Source of the DNA: Gammaproteobacteria bacterium
Lineage (GTDB): Bacteria > Pseudomonadota > Gammaproteobacteria > Eutrophobiales > Eutrophobiaceae
DNA length: 27,639 nt
Assembly (NCBI GenBank): GCA_003645215.1
Contig: QNEM01000005.1
Span: 1-27,639, forward strand
Reading direction: 5' to 3'
The position numbers were made by a program, and so were the translations under genes. Numbering within the stretch: position 1 is the stretch's first letter; each line of letters begins with the position of its first letter. This document shows, in pieces, positions 7,510 to 15,308 of the stretch. The notes beneath the pieces are model-generated. The model saw only the letters and a list, made by a program, of their open reading frames with translations. It made no database searches and was not told the DNA's origin.

Positions 7510-8379
7510 TTATATATCTCTGTGGTTAATAATGACGTGTTTATTCTGTTGCCGAAAGTGATCAGCGAGTTTTTCTGCCAGATAAACAGACCTGTGTTGT
7601 CCACCGGTACAGCCAATCGCAAAGCAAAGGTAACTTCGGTTGCTGGCTTCGAAATGTGGTGTCCAGTAAGAAACAAAATCCTTTAGTTGTGTATACAGAT
7701 CTTTTGCCAGATCCTGGGTTTCCAGAAATTCGATCACGGTCCTGTCTTTGCCAGTAAATAAGCGCAGATCTTTTTCCCAGTAAGGGTTTGGTAAACAGCG
7801 TGTGTCAAAAACAAAATCAGCATCATGGGGAACGCCATGTTTATAGCCGAAGGAAACAAACTGCATAGACAGGGCCTTTGTTGGATGTTTGACGATTTGT
7901 TCTCGAACAAGATCGCGTAAACCATACATCGATAACAGGCTGGTATCGATGCGTAAGTCTGCACTTTCGGAAAATCGCTCCATGATGCCGCGTTCTTTTT
8001 TGATTGCATCCGTCAGCGAAACAGCATCAGAAGAAAGAGGATGTTTGCGCCGTGTTTCGCTGTACCTTTTTGTTAAAATGTCATTGCTCGCTTCAATATA
8101 AACCAGCTCAACGGACAGATTTTTTTGTTTAAGCAACTCTATTGATTCGGGCAACCTGGCGATCAGGTGTTCAGGGTTTCTGGCATCTATACCGATGGCG
8201 ATTTCTTCTGCGGGGATGGTTTCCAGGTCTGTTAATTGATGTCCAAACTCATTGAGGAGGCCAATCGGTAGATTATCAATGCAATAAAAACCTGAGTCTT
8301 CAAGGGTATGTAAGGCAACAGTTTTCCCTGCGCCGGAAAGGCCACTTATCACAATCAGTCGTTGCTTGCTCTTCGCCAC
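7510..8379 (-). CDS. rapZ: RNase adapter protein RapZ
   Basis: RNA-binding adapter that in E. coli presents the sRNA GlmZ to RNase E and so controls GlmS and amino-sugar supply. 289 residues: a Walker A in ISGLSGAGKT (residues 11-20), a P-loop domain to about 155, then the C-terminal domain with FSFGYKHG-like VSFGYKHGVPHDADFVFD and IGCTGGQHRSVYLAEKLA, the parts that bind RNA in E. coli. The start codon is GTG, sharing its G with the hprK stop (TAGTG), so translation is coupled to hprK. Because amino sugars feed both LPS and peptidoglycan, its place near lpt and amgK-murU is functionally sensible. Whether a GlmZ-like RNA exists here cannot be judged. Confidence 0.95.
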   Translation of the reverse strand: MAKSKQRLIVISGLSGAGKTVALHTLEDSGFYCIDNLPIGLLNEFGHQLTDLETIPAEEIAIGIDARNPEHLIARLPESIELLKQKNLSVELVYIEASNDILTKRYSETRRKHPLSSDAVSLTDAIKKERGIMERFSESADLRIDTSLLSMYGLRDLVREQIVKHPTKALSMQFVSFGYKHGVPHDADFVFDTRCLPNPYWEKDLRLFTGKDRTVIEFLETQDLAKDLYTQLKDFVSYWTPHFEASNRSYLCFAIGCTGGQHRSVYLAEKLADHFRQQNKHVIINHRDI

Positions 8380-9395
8380 TATTTTTTCTCTCGTATCAGG
8401 GCTGTTTGTCTCTCCATGAGTTCTTCAGAAGCGTTATAGCCACTCATTCGTAACATGTGGTTTCTTGCAGCACATTCCAGCAAAACGGCAAGGTTTCTGC
8501 CTGGCGCGACGGGCAAGGTAATTTCCGGTATCTCCAGATCGAGAATGTTCTGTGTGGTGTAGCTACCTTCCAGTCTATCGATCTGCTTAATACTTTCCTT
8601 ACTTAAAGGTTCCAGGCGAATGATGAGTCTCAGATATTTGTTAGCCTTGATAGCACTGTCACCAAACAGTTCACGAACATTAATAATGCCAAGGCCCCTC
8701 ACTTCAAGAAAATCCTGCAGTGCAGCCGGGCAAGTGCCATTAACGATGTCCGGTGCAATGCGGGAAAACTGCGGCGCATCGTCAGCGACCAGGCGATGGC
8801 CCCGAGTGATCAATTCCAGGGCCAGCTCGCTTTTGCCAACCCCACTAGGCCCGGTTAAGAGGACGCCGATGGCGTGAACTTCCATATAAACGCCGTGCAA
8901 GGTTAAAACATCGGCGAACAGATTATTCAGATAGTAATGCAGGGAATCAGAAAGTTTATTACTTGTCAGTGGTGAACTGAAAAGAGGAACACCGTGTTCG
9001 TTACATTTTCTCTTCAGAAAGGTAGGCACGGCCTTGTCGTTGGAAACAATGATGCATGCCGGGCCTGGCGCAAATAACTGGCGAATGGCATCCTGTTTGG
9101 AGATACTTCTCAGGCCTTCAAAATATTTTAGTTCAGTGCTGCCAAGTATCTGGATCTGGTGAGGATGGATCAGATTAAGGTAGCCAACCAGGGAGCCACT
9201 TTCTGCTGTCTTTCCAGTGGTGGTATTTTTCTTCCTTTTCTTGCCTTTGGTAGCAGCTGCCTGGTTATCTTTTGACTCTTCAGAAAGGATGATATTCGTA
9301 CCACCCTGTTGCCCTGCTATCCATTGCAGGCCATATTTTTCAGAGTGACTGTCAAAGAGTTCTTTTACTGTAATTTGACTGGTCATCTCTGGCAT
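8379..9395 (-). CDS. hprK: HPr kinase/phosphorylase HprK
   Basis: Bifunctional enzyme that phosphorylates and dephosphorylates HPr on Ser46. 338 residues: an N-terminal domain (to about 145), then the catalytic domain with Walker A GPSGVGKS (182-189), TRGHRLVADD and the family signature LEVRGLGIINVRELFG (230-245). A lysine/threonine-rich insert (about 41-66, including KGKKRKK) separates the two parts of the N-terminal domain before LVGYLNLIHPHQIQILG; I do not recall it from typical HprK. ptsH below carries Ser46, so substrate and enzyme are co-encoded. In proteobacteria this system tends to act in regulation, sometimes of PTS-Ntr, rather than in classical catabolite repression. It starts five bases after the ptsN stop. 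Confidence 0.95.
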   Translation of the reverse strand: MPEMTSQITVKELFDSHSEKYGLQWIAGQQGGTNIILSEESKDNQAAATKGKKRKKNTTTGKTAESGSLVGYLNLIHPHQIQILGSTELKYFEGLRSISKQDAIRQLFAPGPACIIVSNDKAVPTFLKRKCNEHGVPLFSSPLTSNKLSDSLHYYLNNLFADVLTLHGVYMEVHAIGVLLTGPSGVGKSELALELITRGHRLVADDAPQFSRIAPDIVNGTCPAALQDFLEVRGLGIINVRELFGDSAIKANKYLRLIIRLEPLSKESIKQIDRLEGSYTTQNILDLEIPEITLPVAPGRNLAVLLECAARNHMLRMSGYNASEELMERQTALIREKK

Positions 9396-9400
9396 TGCGA

Positions 9401-9847
9401 TTATCCCGTGAGTATTTTGTAAATTCTATCGATGCTTGATTCCGATCTTAGTTGCTCAAGTGTTTCGTTGTTGCTAAACAATTCAGCCAGGTGAGACAGT
9501 ATTTTTAAATGCTCATCGGTAGAATCTTCAGGTACAAGCAGTGCAAATAAAATATCAACGGGGGCATCATCTATAGCGTCATAATTAATCCCATGTTGTA
9601 ACTGGATAAAGGCAGCAATAGTTTTTTTGCCGCCTTTAAATCTGCCATGCGGGATGGCAACTCCTTTACCAAGCCCTGTGCTGCCTAACTTTTCTCTGGC
9701 TATCAAACAATCGAAGACCTCGATATAGCTGATAGAAGGGTCTGTATCAGCCAGGAGTTTTGATAATTCTTCCAGCGTCGATTTTTTGCTCGAACACGAT
9801 TGACCACAAAGGACACTGTCAGAAGATAGTATTTCTGATATTTGCAT
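9401..9847 (-). CDS. ptsN: Nitrogen regulatory PTS protein EIIA-Ntr
   Basis: Cytoplasmic regulatory phosphate acceptor of the PTS-Ntr chain; in other bacteria its phosphorylation state affects K+ transport, sigma-54-dependent genes and stress responses. 148 residues with the family core GLGKGVAIPHGRFKG, where His67 is the phosphorylated residue, and a fold matching EIIA of the fructose/mannitol type. It lies between hpf and hprK, the standard position in the rpoN cluster. No PtsP is encoded here, so its phosphate probably comes from the PtsI and HPr made downstream, although a PtsP elsewhere cannot be excluded. Confidence 0.95.
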   Translation of the reverse strand: MQISEILSSDSVLCGQSCSSKKSTLEELSKLLADTDPSISYIEVFDCLIAREKLGSTGLGKGVAIPHGRFKGGKKTIAAFIQLQHGINYDAIDDAPVDILFALLVPEDSTDEHLKILSHLAELFSNNETLEQLRSESSIDRIYKILTG

Positions 9848-9892
9848 AATTCTTGAATTTGTTGTGTTGTCTGGATATCTGAGATTACGGCG

Positions 9893-10216
9893 CTAGACAG
9901 CTTCCTGGTTTTTAAGCCCTTCACCGCGATGATGATCTTTTAATTTTTCTTTATGTTTCTTGATCTGACGATCAAGCTTGTCAGTCAGACTATCGATAGC
10001 CGCATACATATTTTCATCTTCTGAATCTGCGTAAACCTGTCCTCTGCTAATGTGAATAGTGGCCTCTGCCTTTTGTCTGTCTTTTTCTATCTCAAGGATA
10101 ACGTGGGCATTTGTCATGTTATCGAAATGCCTTTCAAGACGTTCAAATTTTTCTTCTACGTAGGCGCGTAAAGCGGGTGTTATATCGACATGATGACCGG
10201 TAATGTTGATTTGCAT
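9893..10216 (-). CDS. hpf: Ribosome hibernation promoting factor, short form
   Basis: Binds the 30S decoding region and promotes inactive ribosome dimers in stationary phase. 107 residues, the short HPF/YhbH type without the C-terminal dimerisation domain of long HPF. Seen: MQINITGHHVDITPALRAYV, a central HVILEIEKDRQKAEATI strand pair and a basic tail (DRQIKKHKEKLKDHH) that contacts rRNA. A good ribosome site (CAGGAGTT) precedes the ATG. It is the standard partner downstream of rpoN, 56 bases after its stop. Confidence 0.94.
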   Translation of the reverse strand: MQINITGHHVDITPALRAYVEEKFERLERHFDNMTNAHVILEIEKDRQKAEATIHISRGQVYADSEDENMYAAIDSLTDKLDRQIKKHKEKLKDHHRGEGLKNQEAV

Positions 10217-10272
10217 ATTTAACTCCTGCGGTTTGTAGTAATCGTTATTATTGTAATATCTAATACTTGATA

Positions 10273-11796
10273 TCAGGCAAGTCGTTTTCTTTCATTTGAA
10301 GGCGGAATTGCCATAGCCTCTCTGTATTTTGCCACAGTCCTGCGGGCAACATTTATCCCCTGTTCTGATAACAATGCTGAAATTTTACTATCACTTAATG
10401 GTTTTGGGGGTGTTTCAGCAGCGACTAGTTTTTTAATGAGTGCACGGATCGCTGTCGAAGATGCCACGCCACCATGACTTGTGCTCAAGTGGCTTGAGAA
10501 AAAATATTTGAGTTCAAATATGCCTCTGGGCGTGTGCATATATTTACGAGTAGTTACCCGTGATATGGTTGATTCGTGCATGCCCAGCGCCTCGGACACA
10601 TCATGTAAAACCATTGGCTTCATGGCCTCTTCTCCATATTCAAGGAAGGCGCGTTGCCGTTCGACGATACATGTTGCGACACGTAACAGGGTTTCGCTCC
10701 TGCTTTGCAGGCTTTTGATAAACCACCTGGCTTCTTGTAAGTGAGATTTCAGGGATACATTGTCTTCACTGTTATCTGCTCTGCGTATCATACTGGCATA
10801 GCTGGTATTGACCCTTAAGTGCGGCATTAATTCTGAATTGAGCTCAACCCTCCAGCGCCCCTTGACCTTTCTAACATAAACATCAGGGACAATATATTCT
10901 GTGCGCGCCTCGTGTATTTGTCCACCCGGACGTGGATTCATCGACTGGATTAAGGCAATAACATCCTGTAGCTCTTCCTGATCCAGCTTGAGTCGTCTCA
11001 TAAGCTGATTAAAGTCTCTGCTGGCGAGTAAATCAAGGTATTTTGAAACGAGTTCTACAGCCAATGTCAACATCGGAGTGTCATTGTCATACTGGCGCAG
11101 TTGTAGCAACAGGCACTCCTGTAAGTCCCTGGCGGCAATGCCGGTTGGCTCCATGGCCTGAATCATGTGTAACACAGCTTCTATTTCATCCAGTCCAATT
11201 TCCGACTCTTCATCTGCCGTGTTTTCGCCATCGATTTCCCTGTTTAATGAGGAATGTAACTCTGTCAGATCAGGTATTAAATAGCCATCGTCATCCAGCG
11301 CATCGATGATGGTGGTGGCAATAGCCTGGTCAGTATCACTTATGGGCGTAAGGTTTAATTGCCAGAGCAGGTGTTCTCCCAGAGTTTCGTCATGAGTATT
11401 TTGATTTTCGAAACTAAACTGGGAGCTATCATAATTTTGGGAGGTATTGGTACTGGGCTCGTTGATACTGCTTTCATAGGTATCTTCCCAGACACTATCA
11501 ACAGCCAGTTCATCTGGAATATTCTCAAGTTCTACCGAAGAAGCAGTTTCCTGTGCTGTGTCTGGTTGATTTTCACCCGGGCTACTTTCTTCGAGGTTAT
11601 TTCCATCCGGTTTTTCGATATCATTATTTTCTGCGGAAGCCTCTTCCGCTGTTTCCAGCATCATGTTGGATTCCAGGGCTTCCTGTATCTCGACCTGTAG
11701 TTCCATGCTAGATAGTTGCAACAGGCGAATTGCCTGTTGCAACTGTGGTGTCATGGTCAGGCTTTGACCAATTTTTAGTTGAAGCGAGGCTTTCAT
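10273..11796 (-). CDS. rpoN: RNA polymerase sigma-54 factor
   Basis: Alternative sigma factor that recognises -24/-12 promoters and needs AAA+ activators. 507 residues: Region I (QSLTMTPQLQQAIRLLQLSS) for activator response, an acidic Glu/Asp/Asn-rich Region II (about 50-130), the core-binding domain, a helix-turn-helix near 400-425 (LGMHESTISRVTTRKYMHTP) and the RpoN box ARRTVAKYRE (484-493) that reads the -24 element. All hallmark motifs are intact. It starts 88 bases after lptB; that gap holds a sigma-54-like site on the opposite strand. The neighbours lptB and hpf are the usual ones. Confidence 0.97.
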   Translation of the reverse strand: MKASLQLKIGQSLTMTPQLQQAIRLLQLSSMELQVEIQEALESNMMLETAEEASAENNDIEKPDGNNLEESSPGENQPDTAQETASSVELENIPDELAVDSVWEDTYESSINEPSTNTSQNYDSSQFSFENQNTHDETLGEHLLWQLNLTPISDTDQAIATTIIDALDDDGYLIPDLTELHSSLNREIDGENTADEESEIGLDEIEAVLHMIQAMEPTGIAARDLQECLLLQLRQYDNDTPMLTLAVELVSKYLDLLASRDFNQLMRRLKLDQEELQDVIALIQSMNPRPGGQIHEARTEYIVPDVYVRKVKGRWRVELNSELMPHLRVNTSYASMIRRADNSEDNVSLKSHLQEARWFIKSLQSRSETLLRVATCIVERQRAFLEYGEEAMKPMVLHDVSEALGMHESTISRVTTRKYMHTPRGIFELKYFFSSHLSTSHGGVASSTAIRALIKKLVAAETPPKPLSDSKISALLSEQGINVARRTVAKYREAMAIPPSNERKRLA

Positions 11797-11834
11797 GCCC
11801 CAAGTTTAACCTAAAAAAATGCATTGCAGGAAAA

Positions 11835-11851
11835 TTGGAACAAATATTGCA
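11835..11851 (+). promoter_or_regulatory. Sigma-54-like -24/-12 site, antisense to lptB
   Basis: TTGGAACAAATATTGCA on the plus strand has GG and GC separated by exactly ten bases and matches the -24/-12 consensus (YTGGCACGRNNNTTGCW) at all but two defined positions. It lies in the rpoN-lptB gap and would direct transcription into the 3' end of lptB on the opposite strand. No plus-strand gene follows. It could make an antisense RNA, or be chance in AT-rich DNA. Confidence 0.35.
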
Positions 11852-11884
11852 GCAATTATTGAGTAGAGCGAAGATCAGGGCGCG

Positions 11885-12610
11885 CTACAAAGTAAAATCT
11901 TCACCCAGATAAACGTCTCTGACTTGCTCGTTCTTGAGTATTTCGTCCGGGGTTCCTTCGGCAATAATGTGGCCATCATTGACGATATAGGCCCGATCAC
12001 AGCTGGATAATGTCTCTCGGACACTGTGGTCGGTGATCAGGATGCCGATACCGTGTTGACTGAGGTAGCGGGTGATTCTTTGAATATCACTGACGGAGAT
12101 AGGATCAATGCCGGCAAAGGGCTCATCAAGCAAGAGGAAATGTGGCTCAGTGGCCAGTGATCGGGCAATCTCCACCCGTCGGCGCTCACCACCAGAGAGG
12201 CTTGTGCCAATGTGATCACGCAGGTGCGTGATATGAAATTCTCGCAACAGGTTTTCAAGCCGCTGTTTGGCTTTTTTCTCAGTGAGGTTCGGTCGGGTTT
12301 CCAAAATTGCCATGATGTTTTCTTCAACGGTCAACTTGCGAAAGATAGAGGCTTCCTGCGGCAGGTAGCCAAGACCCAGATGTGAACGCTGATCCATGGG
12401 CAAGTCACTGATCTCACGTTTGTTGATCTGGATAGTGCCAGCGTCGGACTGGATCAGGCCAACGATCATGTGAAAGCTGGTAGTCTTGCCTGCACCATTG
12501 GGACCCAGCAAGCCGACAATCTCCCCGCCATTAACAGTCAGACTTACATCTTTAACAACCTGTCGGGAGCGATATGATTTGCTGAGGTGCCTGACCGATA
12601 GAACACTCAT
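11885..12610 (-). CDS. lptB: LPS export ABC transporter ATPase LptB
   Basis: Cytoplasmic ATPase that powers LPS extraction from the inner membrane with LptFG, feeding LptC and LptA. 241 residues with every ABC motif: Walker A GPNGAGKTT (36-44), Q-loop LPQEASIF (Gln85), signature LSGGERRR (138-145), Walker B FLLLDEPFAGID (Glu163) and switch His195 (ITDHSVRET). It lies nine bases after lptA, so they are co-transcribed. LptF and LptG are not in the window, which is usual. Confidence 0.97.
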   Translation of the reverse strand: MSVLSVRHLSKSYRSRQVVKDVSLTVNGGEIVGLLGPNGAGKTTSFHMIVGLIQSDAGTIQINKREISDLPMDQRSHLGLGYLPQEASIFRKLTVEENIMAILETRPNLTEKKAKQRLENLLREFHITHLRDHIGTSLSGGERRRVEIARSLATEPHFLLLDEPFAGIDPISVSDIQRITRYLSQHGIGILITDHSVRETLSSCDRAYIVNDGHIIAEGTPDEILKNEQVRDVYLGEDFTL

Positions 12611-12619
12611 GAATTATTA

Positions 12620-13180
12620 TTATTTCTTCTTTCTGGGTTTGAGAATCATTTTAACGCGTTCACCACTTGAGCCGGAAGAACTCGAGCCAGTTTGTTGTTT
12701 GACGCTGCCCTTGGCCTTGACCCTGCTGTTCTCTGTGTCATATTCAATTCTGTTACCACTGAAGCTCAGGCCTTCCTGTTTGAATGAGGCCTTGTCGATA
12801 AGAATGATCATATTTTTAAGTTCGTAATATTCCATCCTCAGCGCCTCTGCCTCATCATAGGTTTTGCTGCCATCTGGAAGTTGTTTATATCGAGCCGGCC
12901 TACCTTCCATGATCAGGGTGTCCAGTTCATCGCCCTTGAAATAAACAGTCATGGTATCGCCAGTCATACGTACACTACCCTGGGTTAATATGACGTTACC
13001 ACGATAGATGGTTACACCTTTTTCATCGTCAAGATCAGCACTGTTTGCTTCTATTTCTATTGGTTGGTCCTTGTCTGTTGATAAGGCCCAGGCACTGACA
13101 GTAAAGAAGAGACCCGCACAGATAAAAATTATGCTGCGTAAAAGGGTAGAATTATCAGGGTAGAATTTTTGTGTATACAT
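12620..13180 (-). CDS. lptA: LPS transport periplasmic protein LptA
   Basis: Forms the beta-jellyroll bridge that carries LPS across the periplasm from LptC to LptD. 186 residues: an N-terminal export signal with the hydrophobic run SIIFICAGLFFTVSAWA (cleavage likely after AWA), then the OstA-like domain opening with PIEIEANSADLDDEKGVTIY and GNVILTQGSVRMTGD. The tail is serine-rich then basic (GSSSSGSSGERV, ending in KPRKKK). Its ATG lies 26 bases inside the end of lptC, so the pair is translationally coupled. Confidence 0.93.
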   Translation of the reverse strand: MYTQKFYPDNSTLLRSIIFICAGLFFTVSAWALSTDKDQPIEIEANSADLDDEKGVTIYRGNVILTQGSVRMTGDTMTVYFKGDELDTLIMEGRPARYKQLPDGSKTYDEAEALRMEYYELKNMIILIDKASFKQEGLSFSGNRIEYDTENSRVKAKGSVKQQTGSSSSGSSGERVKMILKPRKKK

Positions 13181-13715
13181 TGTTAAGTAGCTCTAGTCTG
13201 TTTTCGCCCAGGTAGGCGTTCATGCCGGTTGATTTTATCGTAATTTTTTTCCCAAAGATTGTTGCCGGCTTGTCCGTTTCTGCATACTCCTGATCCAGGA
13301 GGACGCGGACATCGCTGGTAATAATCTCGAGTTGTCTAACACCATTATTATCTAACTGTATTAATCTTGTCTTTCCACTTAGCAGGATAACCTCATTATC
13401 TTCGGTAACCCAACCTTTCTCCGCAGTAATTGTGGTTGGCGGTTCTTCCACTCGAAATATTTCCAGCTTCGGGTTGATGAGCTCTATTGTATTGTCATCT
13501 GGATAATGCGCCATGTAGTCTGCATAAAGTTTATTTTTTTTTGAACCATCCTGGTTCATGGTCAATGTTGTCAGCTCATACATGTAATTATCAGGATCAT
13601 GCCTTAATACAGATATTTCAGTAGACTCGGTTTCAGATAAACGGTTCAGTAGCCAGGCGCTGCCAATGGCAAGCAAGCTTAATATAATGACTATTTTCCA
13701 ACGCAACGATATCAT
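13155..13715 (-). CDS. lptC: LPS export protein LptC
   Basis: Bitopic inner-membrane protein that receives LPS from LptBFG and hands it to LptA. 186 residues: one N-terminal membrane helix (about 6-24, KIVIILSLLAIGSAWLL) followed by a periplasmic jellyroll containing YMYELTTLTMNQDG, TITAEKGWV and the closing LELLNNVYTKILP. Its end overlaps the start of lptA by 26 bases. It follows kdsC by 46 bases, the conserved Kdo-to-Lpt order. Confidence 0.92.
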   Translation of the reverse strand: MISLRWKIVIILSLLAIGSAWLLNRLSETESTEISVLRHDPDNYMYELTTLTMNQDGSKKNKLYADYMAHYPDDNTIELINPKLEIFRVEEPPTTITAEKGWVTEDNEVILLSGKTRLIQLDNNGVRQLEIITSDVRVLLDQEYAETDKPATIFGKKITIKSTGMNAYLGENRLELLNNVYTKILP

Positions 13716-13761
13716 GGACTAAGCAGGCATACTGGAAACACGAAAGTTTGCGTAACTGGTT

Positions 13762-14304
13762 TCAGTCATCAAGAAATTGTTGGATCTGCGAATCAAGCGT
13801 TCCTCTCGCGTGCATAATTAATTCACAAACTTCTCTGGCTGCGCCATGTCCGCCCTTTCCTTTGGTGATCCAGTGCGCATGTTCGATGACCAGAGGATGT
13901 GCGTCAGCAACTGCTATCGAGAGGCCAACACGACGCATTGCAGGTAAATCAATAAAGTCATCACCGACATAGGCCGTTGCCTGTGCATCTATATTTAATT
14001 TGTCGAGCAAGTCTTCGAGCGCCTTACCTTTATCGTTTTGACCCTGATAGACAAACTCAATTCCGAGCGCAGCCATGCGCTCAGAAACGATGTTTGATGT
14101 GCGCCCGGAGATAACAGCAATCTGGCAACCGGAATCACGCAGCATGACCAGACCCAGTCCATCACGAGAGTGAAAGGCTTTATATTCGTTGCCGTTTTCA
14201 CCCAGAATCAGCCCACCATTGGTGAGTACACCATCGACATCGAAGATGGCCAATTCTATTTGTTCGGCCCTGTTCAGAATTTCTTTATCCAGTGCTTTAA
14301 ACAT
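13762..14304 (-). CDS. kdsC: 3-deoxy-D-manno-octulosonate 8-phosphate phosphatase KdsC
   Basis: Cytoplasmic HAD-family phosphatase that releases Kdo from Kdo-8-phosphate for the LPS core. 180 residues, the usual KdsC length. Seen: HAD motif I IFDVDGVLTNG (nucleophile Asp22, acid Asp24), SRDGLGLVMLRDSG, motif II VISGRTS, the lysine in QGQNDKGKAL, and motif IV YVGDDFIDLPAMRRVG. It starts two bases after the kdsD stop, so the two Kdo enzymes are made together. Confidence 0.95.
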   Translation of the reverse strand: MFKALDKEILNRAEQIELAIFDVDGVLTNGGLILGENGNEYKAFHSRDGLGLVMLRDSGCQIAVISGRTSNIVSERMAALGIEFVYQGQNDKGKALEDLLDKLNIDAQATAYVGDDFIDLPAMRRVGLSIAVADAHPLVIEHAHWITKGKGGHGAAREVCELIMHARGTLDSQIQQFLDD

Positions 14305-14306
14305 AT

Positions 14307-15299
14307 TTAAACGACCCTTGCTCTCAGCAGATCATGCATATTTAATAAACCAATCAATTTATTTTCCTTGTCGGTGACAGGCAATGCGTTGATGCGGGAA
14401 TCTTCCATAATGGCCAGTGCTTCTGCAGCCAGGCAATCCTTGCTAATGGATTTACAATTACGTGTCATTACTTCATTAATACTTGCTTTGTGGATATCAA
14501 TATCATTATCCAGAGCTCGCCTGAGATCTCCATCAGTAAATATACCAAGTACAAAATTCTCCCTGTCCACAATAGCGGTTGAGCCAAGACCCATCTGCGT
14601 CATGATCAGCAGGGCCTCGCTAAGTAAGGTGGTTTCCAGGACCGCGGGTAATTCCTTGCCAGTATGCATGATGTCACTCACATGTAATAACAAACGCCGA
14701 CCCAACATACCTCCGGGGTGTGCAATAGCGAAATCTTCCGCACCAAAACCGCGGGCTTCGAGCAGGGCAATCGCCAGGGCATCGCCCATGGCAAGAGCTG
14801 CTGTGGTACTGGCCGTCGGCGCCAGTCCCAGAGGACATGCTTCCTGTTCCACGCTGACATCAATATTGACTGAAGCGGTTTTTGCCAGTGAGGAGTCCTT
14901 GTTTCCTGTCATTGATATCAGTGGTACGCCAAGGCGCTTAATGACGGGCAATAAAGTCATTATTTCATCGGTCTCACCGGAATTAGATAATGCTATTACA
15001 ACATCATCATCCTTGATCATACCGAGATCACCGTGACTTGCTTCACCTGGATGGACAAAAAAAGCGGGGGTTCCGGTGCTGGCCAGCGTTGCTGCAATTT
15101 TATTACCGATGTGACCGGACTTGCCCATACCGAGGACAACCACCCTGCCCTTGCAGTCGAGCATGTACAGACAGGCCTGGACAAAATTCTCATCGATGCG
15201 CTCATTGAGTTTTTCCAGTGCCTCGGTCTCGGTGGCGATGACAGCACGTCCGAGCGTCAGTAATTTTTCGTGTTCCTGTTTTGTATGTTTCTTGTTCAT
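14307..15299 (-). CDS. kdsD: D-arabinose 5-phosphate isomerase KdsD
   Basis: Interconverts ribulose-5-phosphate and arabinose-5-phosphate, the first step toward Kdo. 330 residues: an SIS domain (about 45-180) with VVVLGMGKSGHIGNKIAATL, FVHPGEASHGDLGMI and ALSNSGETDEI, and a pair of CBS domains (about 210-330) opening with VSDIMHTG. IAHPGGMLGRRLLLHVSD bridges the two, as in E. coli KdsD. It is nine bases downstream of the antiporter gene and two upstream of kdsC. Confidence 0.96.
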   Translation of the reverse strand: MNKKHTKQEHEKLLTLGRAVIATETEALEKLNERIDENFVQACLYMLDCKGRVVVLGMGKSGHIGNKIAATLASTGTPAFFVHPGEASHGDLGMIKDDDVVIALSNSGETDEIMTLLPVIKRLGVPLISMTGNKDSSLAKTASVNIDVSVEQEACPLGLAPTASTTAALAMGDALAIALLEARGFGAEDFAIAHPGGMLGRRLLLHVSDIMHTGKELPAVLETTLLSEALLIMTQMGLGSTAIVDRENFVLGIFTDGDLRRALDNDIDIHKASINEVMTRNCKSISKDCLAAEALAIMEDSRINALPVTDKENKLIGLLNMHDLLRARVV

Positions 15300-15308
15300 G
15301 GCTTCATT

